Of a stretch of DNA of 39,376 nucleotides, positions 17,643-25,523 are shown piece after piece. The stretch comes from an uncultured Eubacteriales bacterium (GTDB lineage Bacteria > Bacillota > Clostridia > TANB77 > CAG-508), in assembly GCA_948468315.1 (NCBI GenBank), contig CAOKHL010000016.1, forward strand, positions 1 through 39,376, given 5' to 3'. The notes beneath the pieces were generated by a model, which saw only the letters and a program-made list of their open reading frames with translations, was not told the origin of the DNA and made no database searches. The translations under genes were made by a program, and so were the position numbers. Position 1 is the first letter of the stretch. Every line of letters starts with the position of its first letter.

Positions 17643-17678
17643 AAAAATAGGAAAACCATACTTTCTTTTCCTATTTTT
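17643..17678 (-). terminator. Terminator after sigE
   Basis: AAAAATAGGAAAA (17643-17655) pairs with its exact complement at 17666-17678 across a 10-base loop. It lies 33 bases after the sigE stop, ends the spoIIGA-sigE transcript, and isolates queA. Poly-A/T shoulders on both sides may allow it to act bidirectionally. Confidence 0.8.
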
Positions 17679-17710
17679 ATTTTATTATAATCAAGTAATT
17701 AGTCGCTAAT

Positions 17711-18449
17711 TTATCCCGTTTTACTCATTATTTCTCTTTTCATCTTTTTAATAATCTTTTTTTCTAATCTTGATATATAACTTTGTGAAATTCCGAAGTT
17801 CGTCTGCTACCTCTTTTTGAGTTTTCTCATTTCCTCCATTTTTAAGTCCAAATCTCATCTCCATTATATTTTTTTCTCTTGCATTTAATTTATTTATAGA
17901 TAATTTTAATAAATTTTTATCAACTTCATCTTCAAGGTCTCTAGATGTTATATCCCCTTCTGTTCCTAATATATCTGAAAGAAGTAATTCATTTCCATCT
18001 GCATCTTTGTTTAGTGGTTCATCTAAAGATACTTCTCCTTTTAATTTATTTGTCCTTCTTAAATACATAAGTATTTCATTTTCAATACATCTTGATGCAT
18101 ATGTTGCAAGCTTTATTTTTTTATCAGATTTAAATGTATTTACTCCTTTGGCTAATCCTATTGTTCCTATTGAAATTAAATCCTCTATTCCAATTCCTGT
18201 GTTTTCAAATTTCTTGGCAATATATACCACTAATCTCAAATTTCTTTCTACTAAAATTTGTCTAGCCTCCAAATTGTCTTCTTCTGATAATTTTTGTATG
18301 TAAATTTGTTCTTCCTCTTCTGGAAGTGGTGGTGGTAGTGTCTGAGCCCCTGCTATGTAAAAAATGGGTTCTTCAATAATTTCTTCATTTTTTATATATT
18401 TAACATATAATGAATTCATATTATTTTTTAATACTTCTACAATGTTCAT
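17711..18449 (-). CDS. sigE: Pro-sigma-E, mother-cell sporulation sigma factor, read through a +1 shift at CGG
   Basis: This is an almost textbook SigE: pro-sequence and processing region [17 protein letters not shown], then region 2 ([57 protein letters not shown]) and region 3. Frame one ends its homology at [10 protein letters not shown]. The conserved region 4.2 helix-turn-helix, [18 protein letters not shown], is in the +1 frame after CGG 17795-17793, giving 245 residues and a stop at 17711. Without the shift, region 4.2 is replaced by [15 protein letters not shown] and -35 recognition would be lost. It lies 50 bases downstream of spoIIGA, its processing protease. No sigG follows. Confidence 0.95.
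17792..17798 (-). other. +1 frameshift site CTT-C-GGA in sigE
   Basis: Leu codon CTT (17798-17796) is followed by in-frame CGG (17795-17793). Skipping the C gives GGA, Gly219, the invariant glycine in the region 4.2 helix-turn-helix ([13 protein letters not shown]). The unshifted frame ends at 17748. Confidence 0.9.
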
Positions 18450-18499
18450 ATTTTTAACTTATGTTAGTTTCTTAAGTTACTAACATAATTTCCTCCTTT

Positions 18500-19391
18500 C
18501 TAATTAATTATATCAATCCCTAATAAAGCACTATATTCATCTTTTTTGCTAAGTTTTTTGTTGTACATTCCAATTATCACTTTATCCACATTTTTTACAT
18601 TATTTTCTTCTTCCACTTTTAGCTCAGTTGCTTTTAATCCAAGTAACATCCCATTTTGTTTTCCTAAAGATGTAAATGGAATAATTTTTAGTTTTGACAT
18701 ATATTCGTTTTTTATGTTTTCTGGTATTTTCTCTAAATCACCTCCTAATATATTTTCTATATTATCTAAAATTTCTTTTGGTACTACTTCATATAACAAT
18801 TCATGTTCAACTACTACAACAGGTATATTTGTTATTGGATCTTTAAGTAAATTTCCCGTATCTAACATTGCTTTTGTTTTTATTTCTTTGTTGTTAATTT
18901 TGATTGTAATACTGCAAAATAAGTCACTTTTATTAAATTTTGATTTCACAAATTTAAATGCTAAAATTACAATTATAAAAGCTACTATTGCTCCTATTGC
19001 AATTGTTTTCATTGTATAATTTCCTATAATCATTCCATTTTGAATTGATACTTTTCCCATATTTACCATATATATCATTCCTAATGCTGCTCCTCCAAAT
19101 ACAAATGATGTTAAATAGAAAAATATTATCATTTTAATTAATTCTTTAAAACTTTTGGGAGTAAAAGATATATATATTATTACAATTGATAATATAAATT
19201 TTATTATAAAATTCAAGTACATATCGCTTTTCATATAATAATATGCTACTACATAAATTGCTCCTATTATACTTCCGAATACTAATTTTCAAATAGTTTA
19301 CTTTGGACTTACTTATTAATCCAGTTGCATATAAAATAATAAAATTTAATATGAAGTTTTCAAAAAATATTATATCTATGTAAATTGTCAT
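18500..19391 (-). CDS. spoIIGA: SpoIIGA, pro-sigma-E processing aspartic protease, read through a +1 shift at CGG
   Basis: SpoIIGA is a membrane aspartic protease activated from the forespore side that cleaves pro-sigma-E. The N-terminal half has about five membrane helices (starting YIDIIFFENFILNFIILYATG). The C-terminal half is a retropepsin-like domain with the catalytic DTGN in KAMLDTGNLLKDP (Asp177 in the joined numbering). The frame changes at CGG 19277-19275 inside the membrane domain; skipping C gives ISIGSIIGAIYVVAYYYMKSD. The joined length is 296, close to the 309 of Bacillus. I use ATG 19391, preceded by AAGGTGAG, instead of the frame's first Met at 19418. It is directly upstream of sigE. 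Confidence 0.9.
19274..19280 (-). other. +1 frameshift site ATT-C-GGA in spoIIGA
   Basis: Ile codon ATT (19280-19278) is followed by in-frame CGG (19277-19275). Skipping the C gives GGA, Gly39, between membrane helices. The bases from the skipped C onward (CGGAAGT) match those at the mraY site. The unshifted frame ends at 19146. Confidence 0.82.
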
Positions 19392-19448
19392 TGTCTCACC
19401 TTGGTTTATATTGTACAACTTTTCATTTAAAAAATTTGTCTTTTCTTA

Positions 19449-19456
19449 TTGTAGAA
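19449..19456 (+). promoter_or_regulatory. Candidate Spo0A box upstream of spoIIGA
   Basis: TTGTAGAA matches the Spo0A box TTGTCGAA at seven of eight positions and lies about 60 bases before the spoIIGA start. spoIIG operons are classic Spo0A-activated targets with an overlong -35/-10 spacing; a TACAAT -10-like sequence precedes the start on the minus strand. The box also overlaps the U-tract of the nucleosidase terminator, so the similarity may be coincidental. Confidence 0.3.
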
Positions 19457-19490
19457 AAAAAGAAATATTCTACAAAATTAGAATATTTCT
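19455..19490 (-). terminator. Terminator of the nucleosidase gene
   Basis: AGAAATATTCTA (19479-19490 on the minus strand) pairs with its complement at 19461-19472, followed on the minus strand by a run of seven T. The stop codon of the nucleosidase gene lies within the hairpin. It insulates spoIIGA from upstream transcription. Confidence 0.85.
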
Positions 19491-20203
19491 CTTATTAAAT
19501 TCATTATAAATTCTTGAGCTCTTATACTGATATTTCTATCGTATTCTTCTTTCAATATTTCATTGTCTGATATTACTCTTATATCTATTGCTGGTATTCC
19601 ATACTGATTTGCAATTGTATATACTGCAACTCCTTCCATATCTTCACATAAAATATTATATTTTTTATTTAAATATATTATTCTATCACATTCTTTGTTC
19701 CAAATATCTCCACTTCCAATAACTCCATAATGAATATTTCCAAATTTATATGTGTTTTCTACTTTTCTTACTTTTTCTATTAACCTTTCATCTGCCTTTT
19801 GAGGAACCAATCTATCTTGCTCTCCTGCTATATAGTTTATTAATTCCCAATCATCTAAGTTATATCCTTGACCCACTTCTTTGAATTTTGTCATTATTGA
19901 TGTTATATTTATACATTGAGTTCCAACAACTATATCAGATTTATGTATATTTCTTCCAAATCCTCCACTACATCCTTGATTTATTATATAATCTGGATTG
20001 TATTTTTCTATTGCTAAAGTTGTTGCTGCTGCTGTGTTTATTAATCCTACTTTTGCATCACATAATATTACTTCATTTTCGAATAATTTTCCTAAATAAA
20101 ATGTACATATATTTGTCTTTTCTTTTCTTCGTTCTTGTAATTCTTTTATTAGATAATTTAATTCCACATCTGCCATTGCAGATATAATTAATATTTTACT
20201 CAT
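19478..20203 (-). CDS. Nucleosidase/phosphorylase family protein (MTA/SAH nucleosidase-like)
   Basis: This 241-residue protein has the PNP/UDP phosphorylase-1 fold of MtnN. The start KILIISAMADVEL aligns with the IGAMEEEV glutamate region; a YIINQGCSGGFG phosphate/ribose loop, a GVIGSGDIW segment, the substrate-binding CEDMEGVAVYTIA and the catalytic-Asp region IRVISDNE follow. These suit cleavage of the glycosidic bond of methylthioadenosine or S-adenosylhomocysteine. The glutamate corresponding to E. coli Glu12 is displaced by one position, so another nucleoside could be the substrate. I use ATG 20203 with GGGAGA upstream. It lies downstream of the infC operon terminator. Confidence 0.8.
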   Translation of the reverse strand: MSKILIISAMADVELNYLIKELQERRKEKTNICTFYLGKLFENEVILCDAKVGLINTAAATTLAIEKYNPDYIINQGCSGGFGRNIHKSDIVVGTQCINITSIMTKFKEVGQGYNLDDWELINYIAGEQDRLVPQKADERLIEKVRKVENTYKFGNIHYGVIGSGDIWNKECDRIIYLNKKYNILCEDMEGVAVYTIANQYGIPAIDIRVISDNEILKEEYDRNISIRAQEFIMNLIREIF

Positions 20204-20226
20204 TGATATATTTCTCCCATTATTTT

Positions 20227-20257
20227 GAAAAAACAACCTTTCTGATAAAAAGGTTGT
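20227..20257 (-). terminator. Terminator of the infC-rpmI-rplT operon
   Basis: ACAACCTTT pairs with AAAGGTTGT (20233-20241 with 20249-20257) and is followed on the minus strand by T6. It lies 25 bases after the rplT stop. Confidence 0.85.
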
Positions 20258-20282
20258 CTTTTTTATATTTTTATGTATGTTC

Positions 20283-20633
20283 TTAAGCGTTTTTTGCAAT
20301 GTTAGCTAATTCTGTAAATGCTTTTTCATCATTTACAGCTATTTCAGCAAGCATTTTTCTGTTTATTGTAACATTTGCTTTCTTTAATCCTGCGATTAAT
20401 TTGCTATATGTTGTTCCATTCATTCTTGCTGCTGCATTTATTCTTGCTATCCATAATTTTCTGAAATCACTTTTTCTATCTTTTCTTCCTACATATGCAT
20501 AAGATAAAGATTTTAATACTGCTTGATTTGCATTTCTGAATCTATAATGTTTTGCACCAAAGTATCCTTTAGCTTGTTTTAAAACTTTTTTATGTCTTCT
20601 TCTTGTTATTTTTGCTGTTTTTACTCTTGCCAT
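20283..20633 (-). CDS. rplT: Ribosomal protein L20
   Basis: This 116-residue L20 has the standard start [20 protein letters not shown] and the conserved [20 protein letters not shown] block. It binds 23S rRNA early in large-subunit assembly and, in Firmicutes, represses its own operon through the infC leader. It is the third gene of infC-rpmI-rplT, 20 bases after rpmI, with a GGAGTAAAT-type ribosome site. Codon use is typical of the strongly expressed genes here: many AGA and CGT, no CGG. Confidence 0.97.
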   Translation of the reverse strand: MARVKTAKITRRRHKKVLKQAKGYFGAKHYRFRNANQAVLKSLSYAYVGRKDRKSDFRKLWIARINAAARMNGTTYSKLIAGLKKANVTINRKMLAEIAVNDEKAFTELANIAKNA

Positions 20634-20653
20634 TTTCTATTTACTCCTTCCTT

Positions 20654-20857
20654 TTAGTTACCATATGGTAATAATTTCTTTATTGTATTTTCGCATGTTT
20701 TATCAGCATAAGCACTTGGGCGTCTGCTATTTAATTTTTGTCTTTTTGTTTTATTTGCTAATAAGTGTCTTCTTCCTGATGTTGTTCTTTTTACTTTTCC
20801 TGTTGCTGTTAAAGAATATCTTTTCTTTGCAGCTTTATTTGTTTTCATTTTAGGCAT
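20654..20857 (-). CDS. rpmI: Ribosomal protein L35
   Basis: L35 of 67 residues starts [20 protein letters not shown] and ends [19 protein letters not shown] lies seven bases before ATG 20857, so I prefer it over the in-frame codon at 20875. It lies between infC and rplT in the usual order. Confidence 0.96.
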   Translation of the reverse strand: MPKMKTNKAAKKRYSLTATGKVKRTTSGRRHLLANKTKRQKLNSRRPSAYADKTCENTIKKLLPYGN

Positions 20858-20893
20858 AGTTAAAACTCCTTTCAAATTTTTAATTTATATATT

Positions 20894-21403
20894 TTACGCT
20901 TTTTTTGATAGCATAATAAACATGTTTCTACCTTCTAATTTAGGCCTTTTTTCAACGTTTGCTATATCTGATAAATTTTCTATAAATTTATTTAATACAT
21001 CTTCTCCTAATTTAGAATTGTTAACTTCTCTTCCTTTAAATCTTACTGTTATTTTTAGTTTATTTCCATCTTCAATAAATTTTCTTGCATTTTTTGCTTT
21101 AAATCCAAAATCATGTTCTTCGATATTTGGAGTTATTCTTATTTCTTTTACTTCAACCACTTTTTGTTTTTTCTTTGCTTCTTTTTCTTTTTTTGCTTGC
21201 TCAAATTTATATTTTCCATAATTCATTATTTTGCAAACTGGTGGATTTCCTTGTGGTGCTACAAGTACTAAGTCAAGCTTTTTTTCTTCAGCTTGTGCTA
21301 ACGCATCTCTTAAACTTAATACTCCAAGTTTTTCTCCATTATCTCCTATTAATTGAACTTCTTTTGCTCTTATTTGACCATTTATTGGTAACTCTTGTTT
21401 TAT
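20894..21403 (-). CDS. infC: Translation initiation factor IF-3, probable ATA start
   Basis: IF-3 prevents premature subunit joining and rejects non-canonical start codons. The protein has the family PINGQIRAKEVQLIGDNGEKLG start, the linker with KKEKEAKKKQKVVEVKEIR, and the C-domain (FIEDGNKLKITVRFKGRE). No ATG fits the start. A GTG at 21412 overlaps the Shine-Dalgarno AGGAGG (21417-21412) and cannot be used. An ATA at 21403 sits exactly eight bases after AGGAGG and yields the right N-terminus. infC is known to use rare starts (ATT in E. coli) so that IF-3 can repress itself; ATA would serve the same purpose. It is 169 residues with this start. Confidence 0.93.
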   Translation of the reverse strand: MKQELPINGQIRAKEVQLIGDNGEKLGVLSLRDALAQAEEKKLDLVLVAPQGNPPVCKIMNYGKYKFEQAKKEKEAKKKQKVVEVKEIRITPNIEEHDFGFKAKNARKFIEDGNKLKITVRFKGREVNNSKLGEDVLNKFIENLSDIANVEKRPKLEGRNMFIMLSKKA

Positions 21404-21418
21404 AAAAAACACCTCCTA

Positions 21419-21553
21419 AAACAATAAAAAATTGACTTTTCTTTGTTACAAGATAAGTCAATTAATCCACGCAAAATAACTTTATAATTATTTATAGTTT
21501 TCTACCTTTTCCTTGATTAGTTAAGGTGAGAAGTGGACACTTCTTCTTGTAAC
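21419..21553 (-). promoter_or_regulatory. infC operon leader with attenuator, probable L20 leader
   Basis: The 5' untranslated region of about 150 bases has an early hairpin with arms AGAAGTG and CACTTCT (about 21529-21545). It ends with a terminator-like hairpin, AATTGACT paired with AGTCAATT (21430-21463), followed by T6 on the minus strand, just before the infC ribosome site. This is the layout of the Firmicutes L20-binding leader, in which excess L20 favours the terminator. I infer the class from position and structure and have not matched its pseudoknot. Confidence 0.65.
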
Positions 21554-21560
21554 GCATTTT

Positions 21561-21589
21561 ATTATATTATTTTTTTGTAGTTTTGTCAA
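21561..21589 (-). promoter_or_regulatory. Consensus sigma-A promoter of the infC operon
   Basis: On the minus strand a perfect TTGACA (21589-21584) is followed by exactly 17 bases and a perfect TATAAT (21566-21561). Transcription would start near 21554 and include the whole leader. Confidence 0.9.
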
Positions 21590-21631
21590 TAGTTTTGTTT
21601 TAAATTTTTTACACTTTTTTCTCATTTTCTC

Positions 21632-21660
21632 TTGTAATTTTCTTCATTTTGTAGGATAAT
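21632..21660 (+). promoter_or_regulatory. Candidate promoter of the VirD4-like gene
   Basis: TTGTAA (21632-21637), a 17-base spacer and GATAAT (21655-21660) resemble a sigma-A promoter. It lies 44 bases before the ATG and is back-to-back with the infC promoter. Confidence 0.45.
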
Positions 21661-21703
21661 ATAAGGGATTGGAAAAAAATATTTAAATAAGAGGGATTAA
21701 TAT

Positions 21704-24073
21704 ATGATGAAATTAATAGATAAATTATTGAAAAAATTAAATGTTAATAGAAATACTTTTTTTACATATATATTAACATTAATTTCTTTTTATATTTGTA
21801 TAGATAGAATTGTAGAAATGTTATTAATGATTTTTTCTGGAGTATCTACTTCCTATTGGGGACCATTTAGATACACATTAGCACTAGCTTGCCCAGCTTT
21901 CGCTTTTGCTTTTTCAGGTAAATCAAGTTTTGCTAATAATAGAAGTAAAAAAGTAACATTATTTTATACATACCTTGTTGCAATTTATATAATTGTAATT
22001 TCAATGTTTACTCAATGGTTAAATGCTGGGCTTTGGATAGCTTTCACATCTGTTCCAAATTATGCAAATATTGTTACAGAGTTTCCAAGTTTAGTAAGAC
22101 ATGCTTTTTCAGCTTTAGCCTTATATATTCCTTTAGTAACTTTTTACCCATTTATAAAACATATTATTTTTGATATTGATGACTCTCAAGAAAAAATCAA
22201 ATCTATATGGGACTATACAGGAATAAACTTATCAGACCCTTCTGTAAAACATAATTCATATATGTGTGATATAAGTTTTGTATATGATTATTATACTGGA
22301 AAAAAAGTAACATTTGCTGAAAGTTCTAGATATAGGTCACTTTTAGTTTGTGGTGGATCTGGTACAGGAAAAACATCAAGAGTATTTGAGCCAATGATAG
22401 CACAAGATATTGAGAAAAAGTTCTTCTTTAAAGAAGCGTCAAAAGAACTTGGGTTTACAGCTTTAAAAACAGGAATTGCAACACTATCAGGACCATATAG
22501 TAATGAATATTTAAATGAAAACTTCAATTTAAATATGTTAACACCTGCATTTGGAAAAGAAACATTATATAAAACATTTATGCAAAAAATGATACTTTCT
22601 AGTTCATCAAAAACAACATATAGAGACATTGGTATCACATACCTATCTCCTGATGATGAAAGCATTTTTAAAATGATTGATGTATGTAATAATTATGGTA
22701 TATCTTATACATTACTAGATCCTTTAGACTCTGCAAAATCTATTGGACTTAACCCATTTGTATATGATGATCCAAATACAATAGCAGTTACAATATCTTC
22801 TACATTAAATGGAATAAAAGCTCCAGATAATGATAATTTCTCAGAAGATATCGTAATACAAATTTTAGAAAACTTAACAATACTTTTAAAATTAATTTAT
22901 CCACAAATGAATGACGGAATACTTCCTAACATGGAAGATTTACTAAAACTTTTAAATAACTTTAGTCTAGTACAAAAAATGTGTGAAATTCTAAAAAAAG
23001 ATGTTGAACTATCTGAAGAATATTCAATACAAATTACATTTTTTGAAAAGAATTTCTATCCACAAAGTACAGGACTTGAAAATATGCAAAAATATGCATT
23101 TTATATTTCAAGTAGACTTGAAAATCTACTTCGTTCTTCAAAAATTAAAAATATTTTATGTAATAGACACAATAACATAAATTTTGATAAAACATTACAA
23201 AATGGTGACTTCATCTTTGTTTGCACTCGTAGAGGTGATTCAGGTAAATTTGCAAGTACAGCATTTGGTTTATTCTTCTTATTATCAATGCAAAATGCAG
23301 TATTAAGAAGACCTGGAAATGAAAAAAATCGTATCCCTCACTATCTTTACATTGATGAATTCCCTGACTATCTAACCAAAGATACTGAAACAATTTTTAC
23401 TATGTACAGAAAATATTGTGTAGGTACAACAATTTCAGCACAAAGTATTTCTATGTTTGGTACTGGTGGGGTTACAAATGTAAGTCTTGGTGATGTTGTT
23501 AAAGAAAACTCTGGCATGGCTAAATTTAATAGTACTATACTTTCAAACTGTTCAAGCAAAGTATTTACAGGTGGTGCAGCACCAATTGATGAATTACAAT
23601 GGTGGCAAAAAGAAATTGGCCAATGGAAACAATGGCAATATAAGGCTCGTACTTTTGATGCTAATTCTGGAAAGCTAAAAGCTGATATGGGCGAAATGAA
23701 ATATGATTACAAAGATAAAGTTATGGCTGGAAACATGCAATTCCTTACAGATGAAAAATGTGCATATAAAATAATTGGAGATAATGGAGCACCTCAAAAC
23801 AGTGATGGTATTATAAACTTTATGGCTCCTAAATATAAAGAAAGACATAAAGGTAAAAAATACGATTTTGCAAAATATACATCTAGTGATGCAATTTCAG
23901 AAGGAGACGAAAACATATCTTCAAATAATAAGAAATTTAATCCTAAAAAGGTTAGTTTTAAAAACGCAAAAAGTGATGAAATTGACCCTATTCAGTCTAA
24001 TACTTCTTCTAATTATTTAATTGATAATGAGGATGCAATTGTGGTTAATTTGAAAAAAAATAATAAAAATTGA
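21704..24073 (+). CDS. Orphan VirD4/TraG-like membrane ATPase
   Basis: This 789-residue protein has four or five membrane helices in the first 155 residues (about 18-45, 56-72, 83-105, 133-156). A large cytoplasmic ATPase domain follows, with Walker A GGSGTGKT (217-224), a FIFVCTRRGDSGKF stretch, Walker B HYLYIDEFPDYL and the downstream ISAQS motif. This is the layout of type IV coupling proteins (VirD4/TraG/TraD), which feed DNA or protein into a type IV secretion channel. The tail is hydrophilic and Asn/Lys-rich. No relaxase, VirB4 or other transfer gene is in the window and codon use matches the chromosome, so it looks like a resident gene and not a fresh mobile element. Substrate unknown. 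The start is ATG 21704 or 21707 after AGAGGG. Confidence 0.75.
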   Translation: MMKLIDKLLKKLNVNRNTFFTYILTLISFYICIDRIVEMLLMIFSGVSTSYWGPFRYTLALACPAFAFAFSGKSSFANNRSKKVTLFYTYLVAIYIIVISMFTQWLNAGLWIAFTSVPNYANIVTEFPSLVRHAFSALALYIPLVTFYPFIKHIIFDIDDSQEKIKSIWDYTGINLSDPSVKHNSYMCDISFVYDYYTGKKVTFAESSRYRSLLVCGGSGTGKTSRVFEPMIAQDIEKKFFFKEASKELGFTALKTGIATLSGPYSNEYLNENFNLNMLTPAFGKETLYKTFMQKMILSSSSKTTYRDIGITYLSPDDESIFKMIDVCNNYGISYTLLDPLDSAKSIGLNPFVYDDPNTIAVTISSTLNGIKAPDNDNFSEDIVIQILENLTILLKLIYPQMNDGILPNMEDLLKLLNNFSLVQKMCEILKKDVELSEEYSIQITFFEKNFYPQSTGLENMQKYAFYISSRLENLLRSSKIKNILCNRHNNINFDKTLQNGDFIFVCTRRGDSGKFASTAFGLFFLLSMQNAVLRRPGNEKNRIPHYLYIDEFPDYLTKDTETIFTMYRKYCVGTTISAQSISMFGTGGVTNVSLGDVVKENSGMAKFNSTILSNCSSKVFTGGAAPIDELQWWQKEIGQWKQWQYKARTFDANSGKLKADMGEMKYDYKDKVMAGNMQFLTDEKCAYKIIGDNGAPQNSDGIINFMAPKYKERHKGKKYDFAKYTSSDAISEGDENISSNNKKFNPKKVSFKNAKSDEIDPIQSNTSSNYLIDNEDAIVVNLKKNNKN

Positions 24074-24081
24074 TTTGATAT

Positions 24082-24118
24082 AAAATAGAAGGGAAAAAAT
24101 CCCTTCTATTTTTCATTT
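24082..24118 (+). terminator. Terminator after the VirD4-like gene
   Basis: AAATAGAAGGGA pairs with TCCCTTCTATTT across a five-base A loop, followed by TTTTTCATTT, nine bases after the stop. Confidence 0.9.
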
Positions 24119-24121
24119 CTC

Positions 24122-24150
24122 TTGACTTTTTATGTCTTTTATGCAATAAT
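24122..24150 (+). promoter_or_regulatory. Candidate sigma-A promoter of the DUF4143 ATPase
   Basis: TTGACT (24122-24127), 17 bases, AATAAT (24145-24150): one mismatch in each hexamer. The ATG is 38 bases further, with AAAGGAGG in between. The gene is therefore transcribed independently of the VirD4-like gene. Confidence 0.6.
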
Positions 24151-24188
24151 GGAATTGTAATCCACATTTGCATAAAAGGAGGATATAA

Positions 24189-25442
24189 ATGAATAATTAT
24201 ATAAAAAGATTACTAGAAAATGATATATTAGAAAATAGCAAATCTTTTCCTGTAATTTTAGTTTGTGGGCCTAGACAAGTAGGAAAAACTACAATTTTAA
24301 ATAAACTTTCTAATAAAAAAATAAATTATGTAACTTTAGATGACCCTTTAATACGCAAACTAGCAAAAGAGGATCCTGCCCTATTTTTAGAAAATAATAA
24401 ACCACCATTAATTATTGATGAAATTCAATATGCAACAGAATTATTACCATATATAAAAATACAAGTCGATAAAGCAAGATTAAATGCTTTACAAAACAAT
24501 TCTGATAGTAATGGCCAATATTATTTAACAGGTTCTCAAATGTTTACACTTATGCAAAATGTTAGTGAAAGCTTAGCTGGTAGAGTTGGAATTATTGACA
24601 TGTATGGTTTGTCTTATAGTGAAATTATTGGAAAAGATCAAGATTACTTTTTGCCAACCAAAAGTAGATGTGAGAAAAGAGAAAATAATAAAAGACCTGA
24701 AACTTTAGAGGTTTTCGAAAAGATTATAAGAGGTTCTTTTCCTGCATTATATCAAGATGAAAATATTAGTACTGAAAAATTTTATAGCAGTTATTTAAGG
24801 ACTTATTTAGAACGAGATATTAGAGATTTAGTTACTATTAAAGAAGAAACAAAATTTCTAACATTTATGTCAGCATTAGCTGCAAGAACAGGTCAAGAAC
24901 TTAATTATGACAATATAGCAAAAGATGCAGAAATAGACAATAAAACTGCCAAAAATTGGATTTCTTATTTAAGAACATCAGGTTTAATATTTTTATTACA
25001 ACCCTACTCTAATAATCCTACTACAAGAGCCATTAAAACTCCAAAAATGTATTTCACTGATACTGGTCTTGCCTGTTATTTAGCTGGATATTCTGATGCC
25101 AAAACTTTAGAAAAAAGTGCTATAAACGGAAATATGTTTGAAACCTATGTAATAATGGAAATTGTAAAATCTTTTGTTAATGATAATAAAGATCCGCGAT
25201 TATATCTAAATTTTTACAGAGATAGCAATCAAATTGAAATAGACTTAATAATTACTATTAACAATACTGTCTATCCAATTGAAATAAAAAAATCTAAAAA
25301 TCCTGACAAAAACATGATTAAAAATTTCAAGATATTAAACAAAGGTGAAAAACAAATTGGTGAAGGTGGAGTTATTTGTATGGTTGATAAAATTCTTCCT
25401 TTAGATAATAATAATCTTGCTATACCTATACAATGTATATAA
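24189..25442 (+). CDS. AAA ATPase with DUF4143 domain
   Basis: This 417-residue protein has an AAA_14-type P-loop domain with Walker A GPRQVGKT (27-34), Walker B PLIIDEIQYA and the YYLTGSQMFTLMQNVSESLAGR sensor region. A DUF4143 domain follows, holding a winged-helix segment (ITKEETKFLTFMSALAARTG region) and a restriction-nuclease-like end with EIDLIITINNTVYPIEIKKS, where D, E and EIKKS could form a PD-(D/E)XK-like site. Such proteins are abundant in gut bacteria and archaea, often in many copies; function is unknown. The start is firm (AAAGGAGG). It has its own promoter and terminator, so it is a monocistronic unit. Confidence 0.85.
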   Translation: MNNYIKRLLENDILENSKSFPVILVCGPRQVGKTTILNKLSNKKINYVTLDDPLIRKLAKEDPALFLENNKPPLIIDEIQYATELLPYIKIQVDKARLNALQNNSDSNGQYYLTGSQMFTLMQNVSESLAGRVGIIDMYGLSYSEIIGKDQDYFLPTKSRCEKRENNKRPETLEVFEKIIRGSFPALYQDENISTEKFYSSYLRTYLERDIRDLVTIKEETKFLTFMSALAARTGQELNYDNIAKDAEIDNKTAKNWISYLRTSGLIFLLQPYSNNPTTRAIKTPKMYFTDTGLACYLAGYSDAKTLEKSAINGNMFETYVIMEIVKSFVNDNKDPRLYLNFYRDSNQIEIDLIITINNTVYPIEIKKSKNPDKNMIKNFKILNKGEKQIGEGGVICMVDKILPLDNNNLAIPIQCI

Positions 25443-25445
25443 AAA

Positions 25446-25486
25446 TAAAGAAGATACTAAGAAAACCATTCCTAGTATCTTCTTTA
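25446..25486. terminator. Bidirectional terminator between convergent genes
   Basis: TAAAGAAGATACTA (25446-25459) pairs exactly with TAGTATCTTCTTTA (25473-25486). It lies between the plus-strand ATPase and the minus-strand permease, with A/T tracts on both sides. Confidence 0.85.
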
Positions 25487-25523
25487 TTAAAATATTTCTT
25501 ATTTAGTCAATTTATATAAGTTA

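Noticed and set aside
17792..17798. Classical -1 slippery heptamer or RF2-type +1 site at a stop codon
   Set aside because: No X-XXY-YYZ heptamer, no stop codon in the zero frame at the junction, no Shine-Dalgarno-like element at a fixed distance, and the shift is +1.
21401..21412. GTG at 21412 as infC start
   Set aside because: It overlaps AGGAGG, so the ribosome could not place it in the P site; ATA at 21403 has correct spacing.
24082..24150. VirD4-like gene and DUF4143 ATPase as one transfer or defence operon
   Set aside because: A strong terminator and a separate promoter lie between them, and DUF4143 ATPases are common solitary genes.
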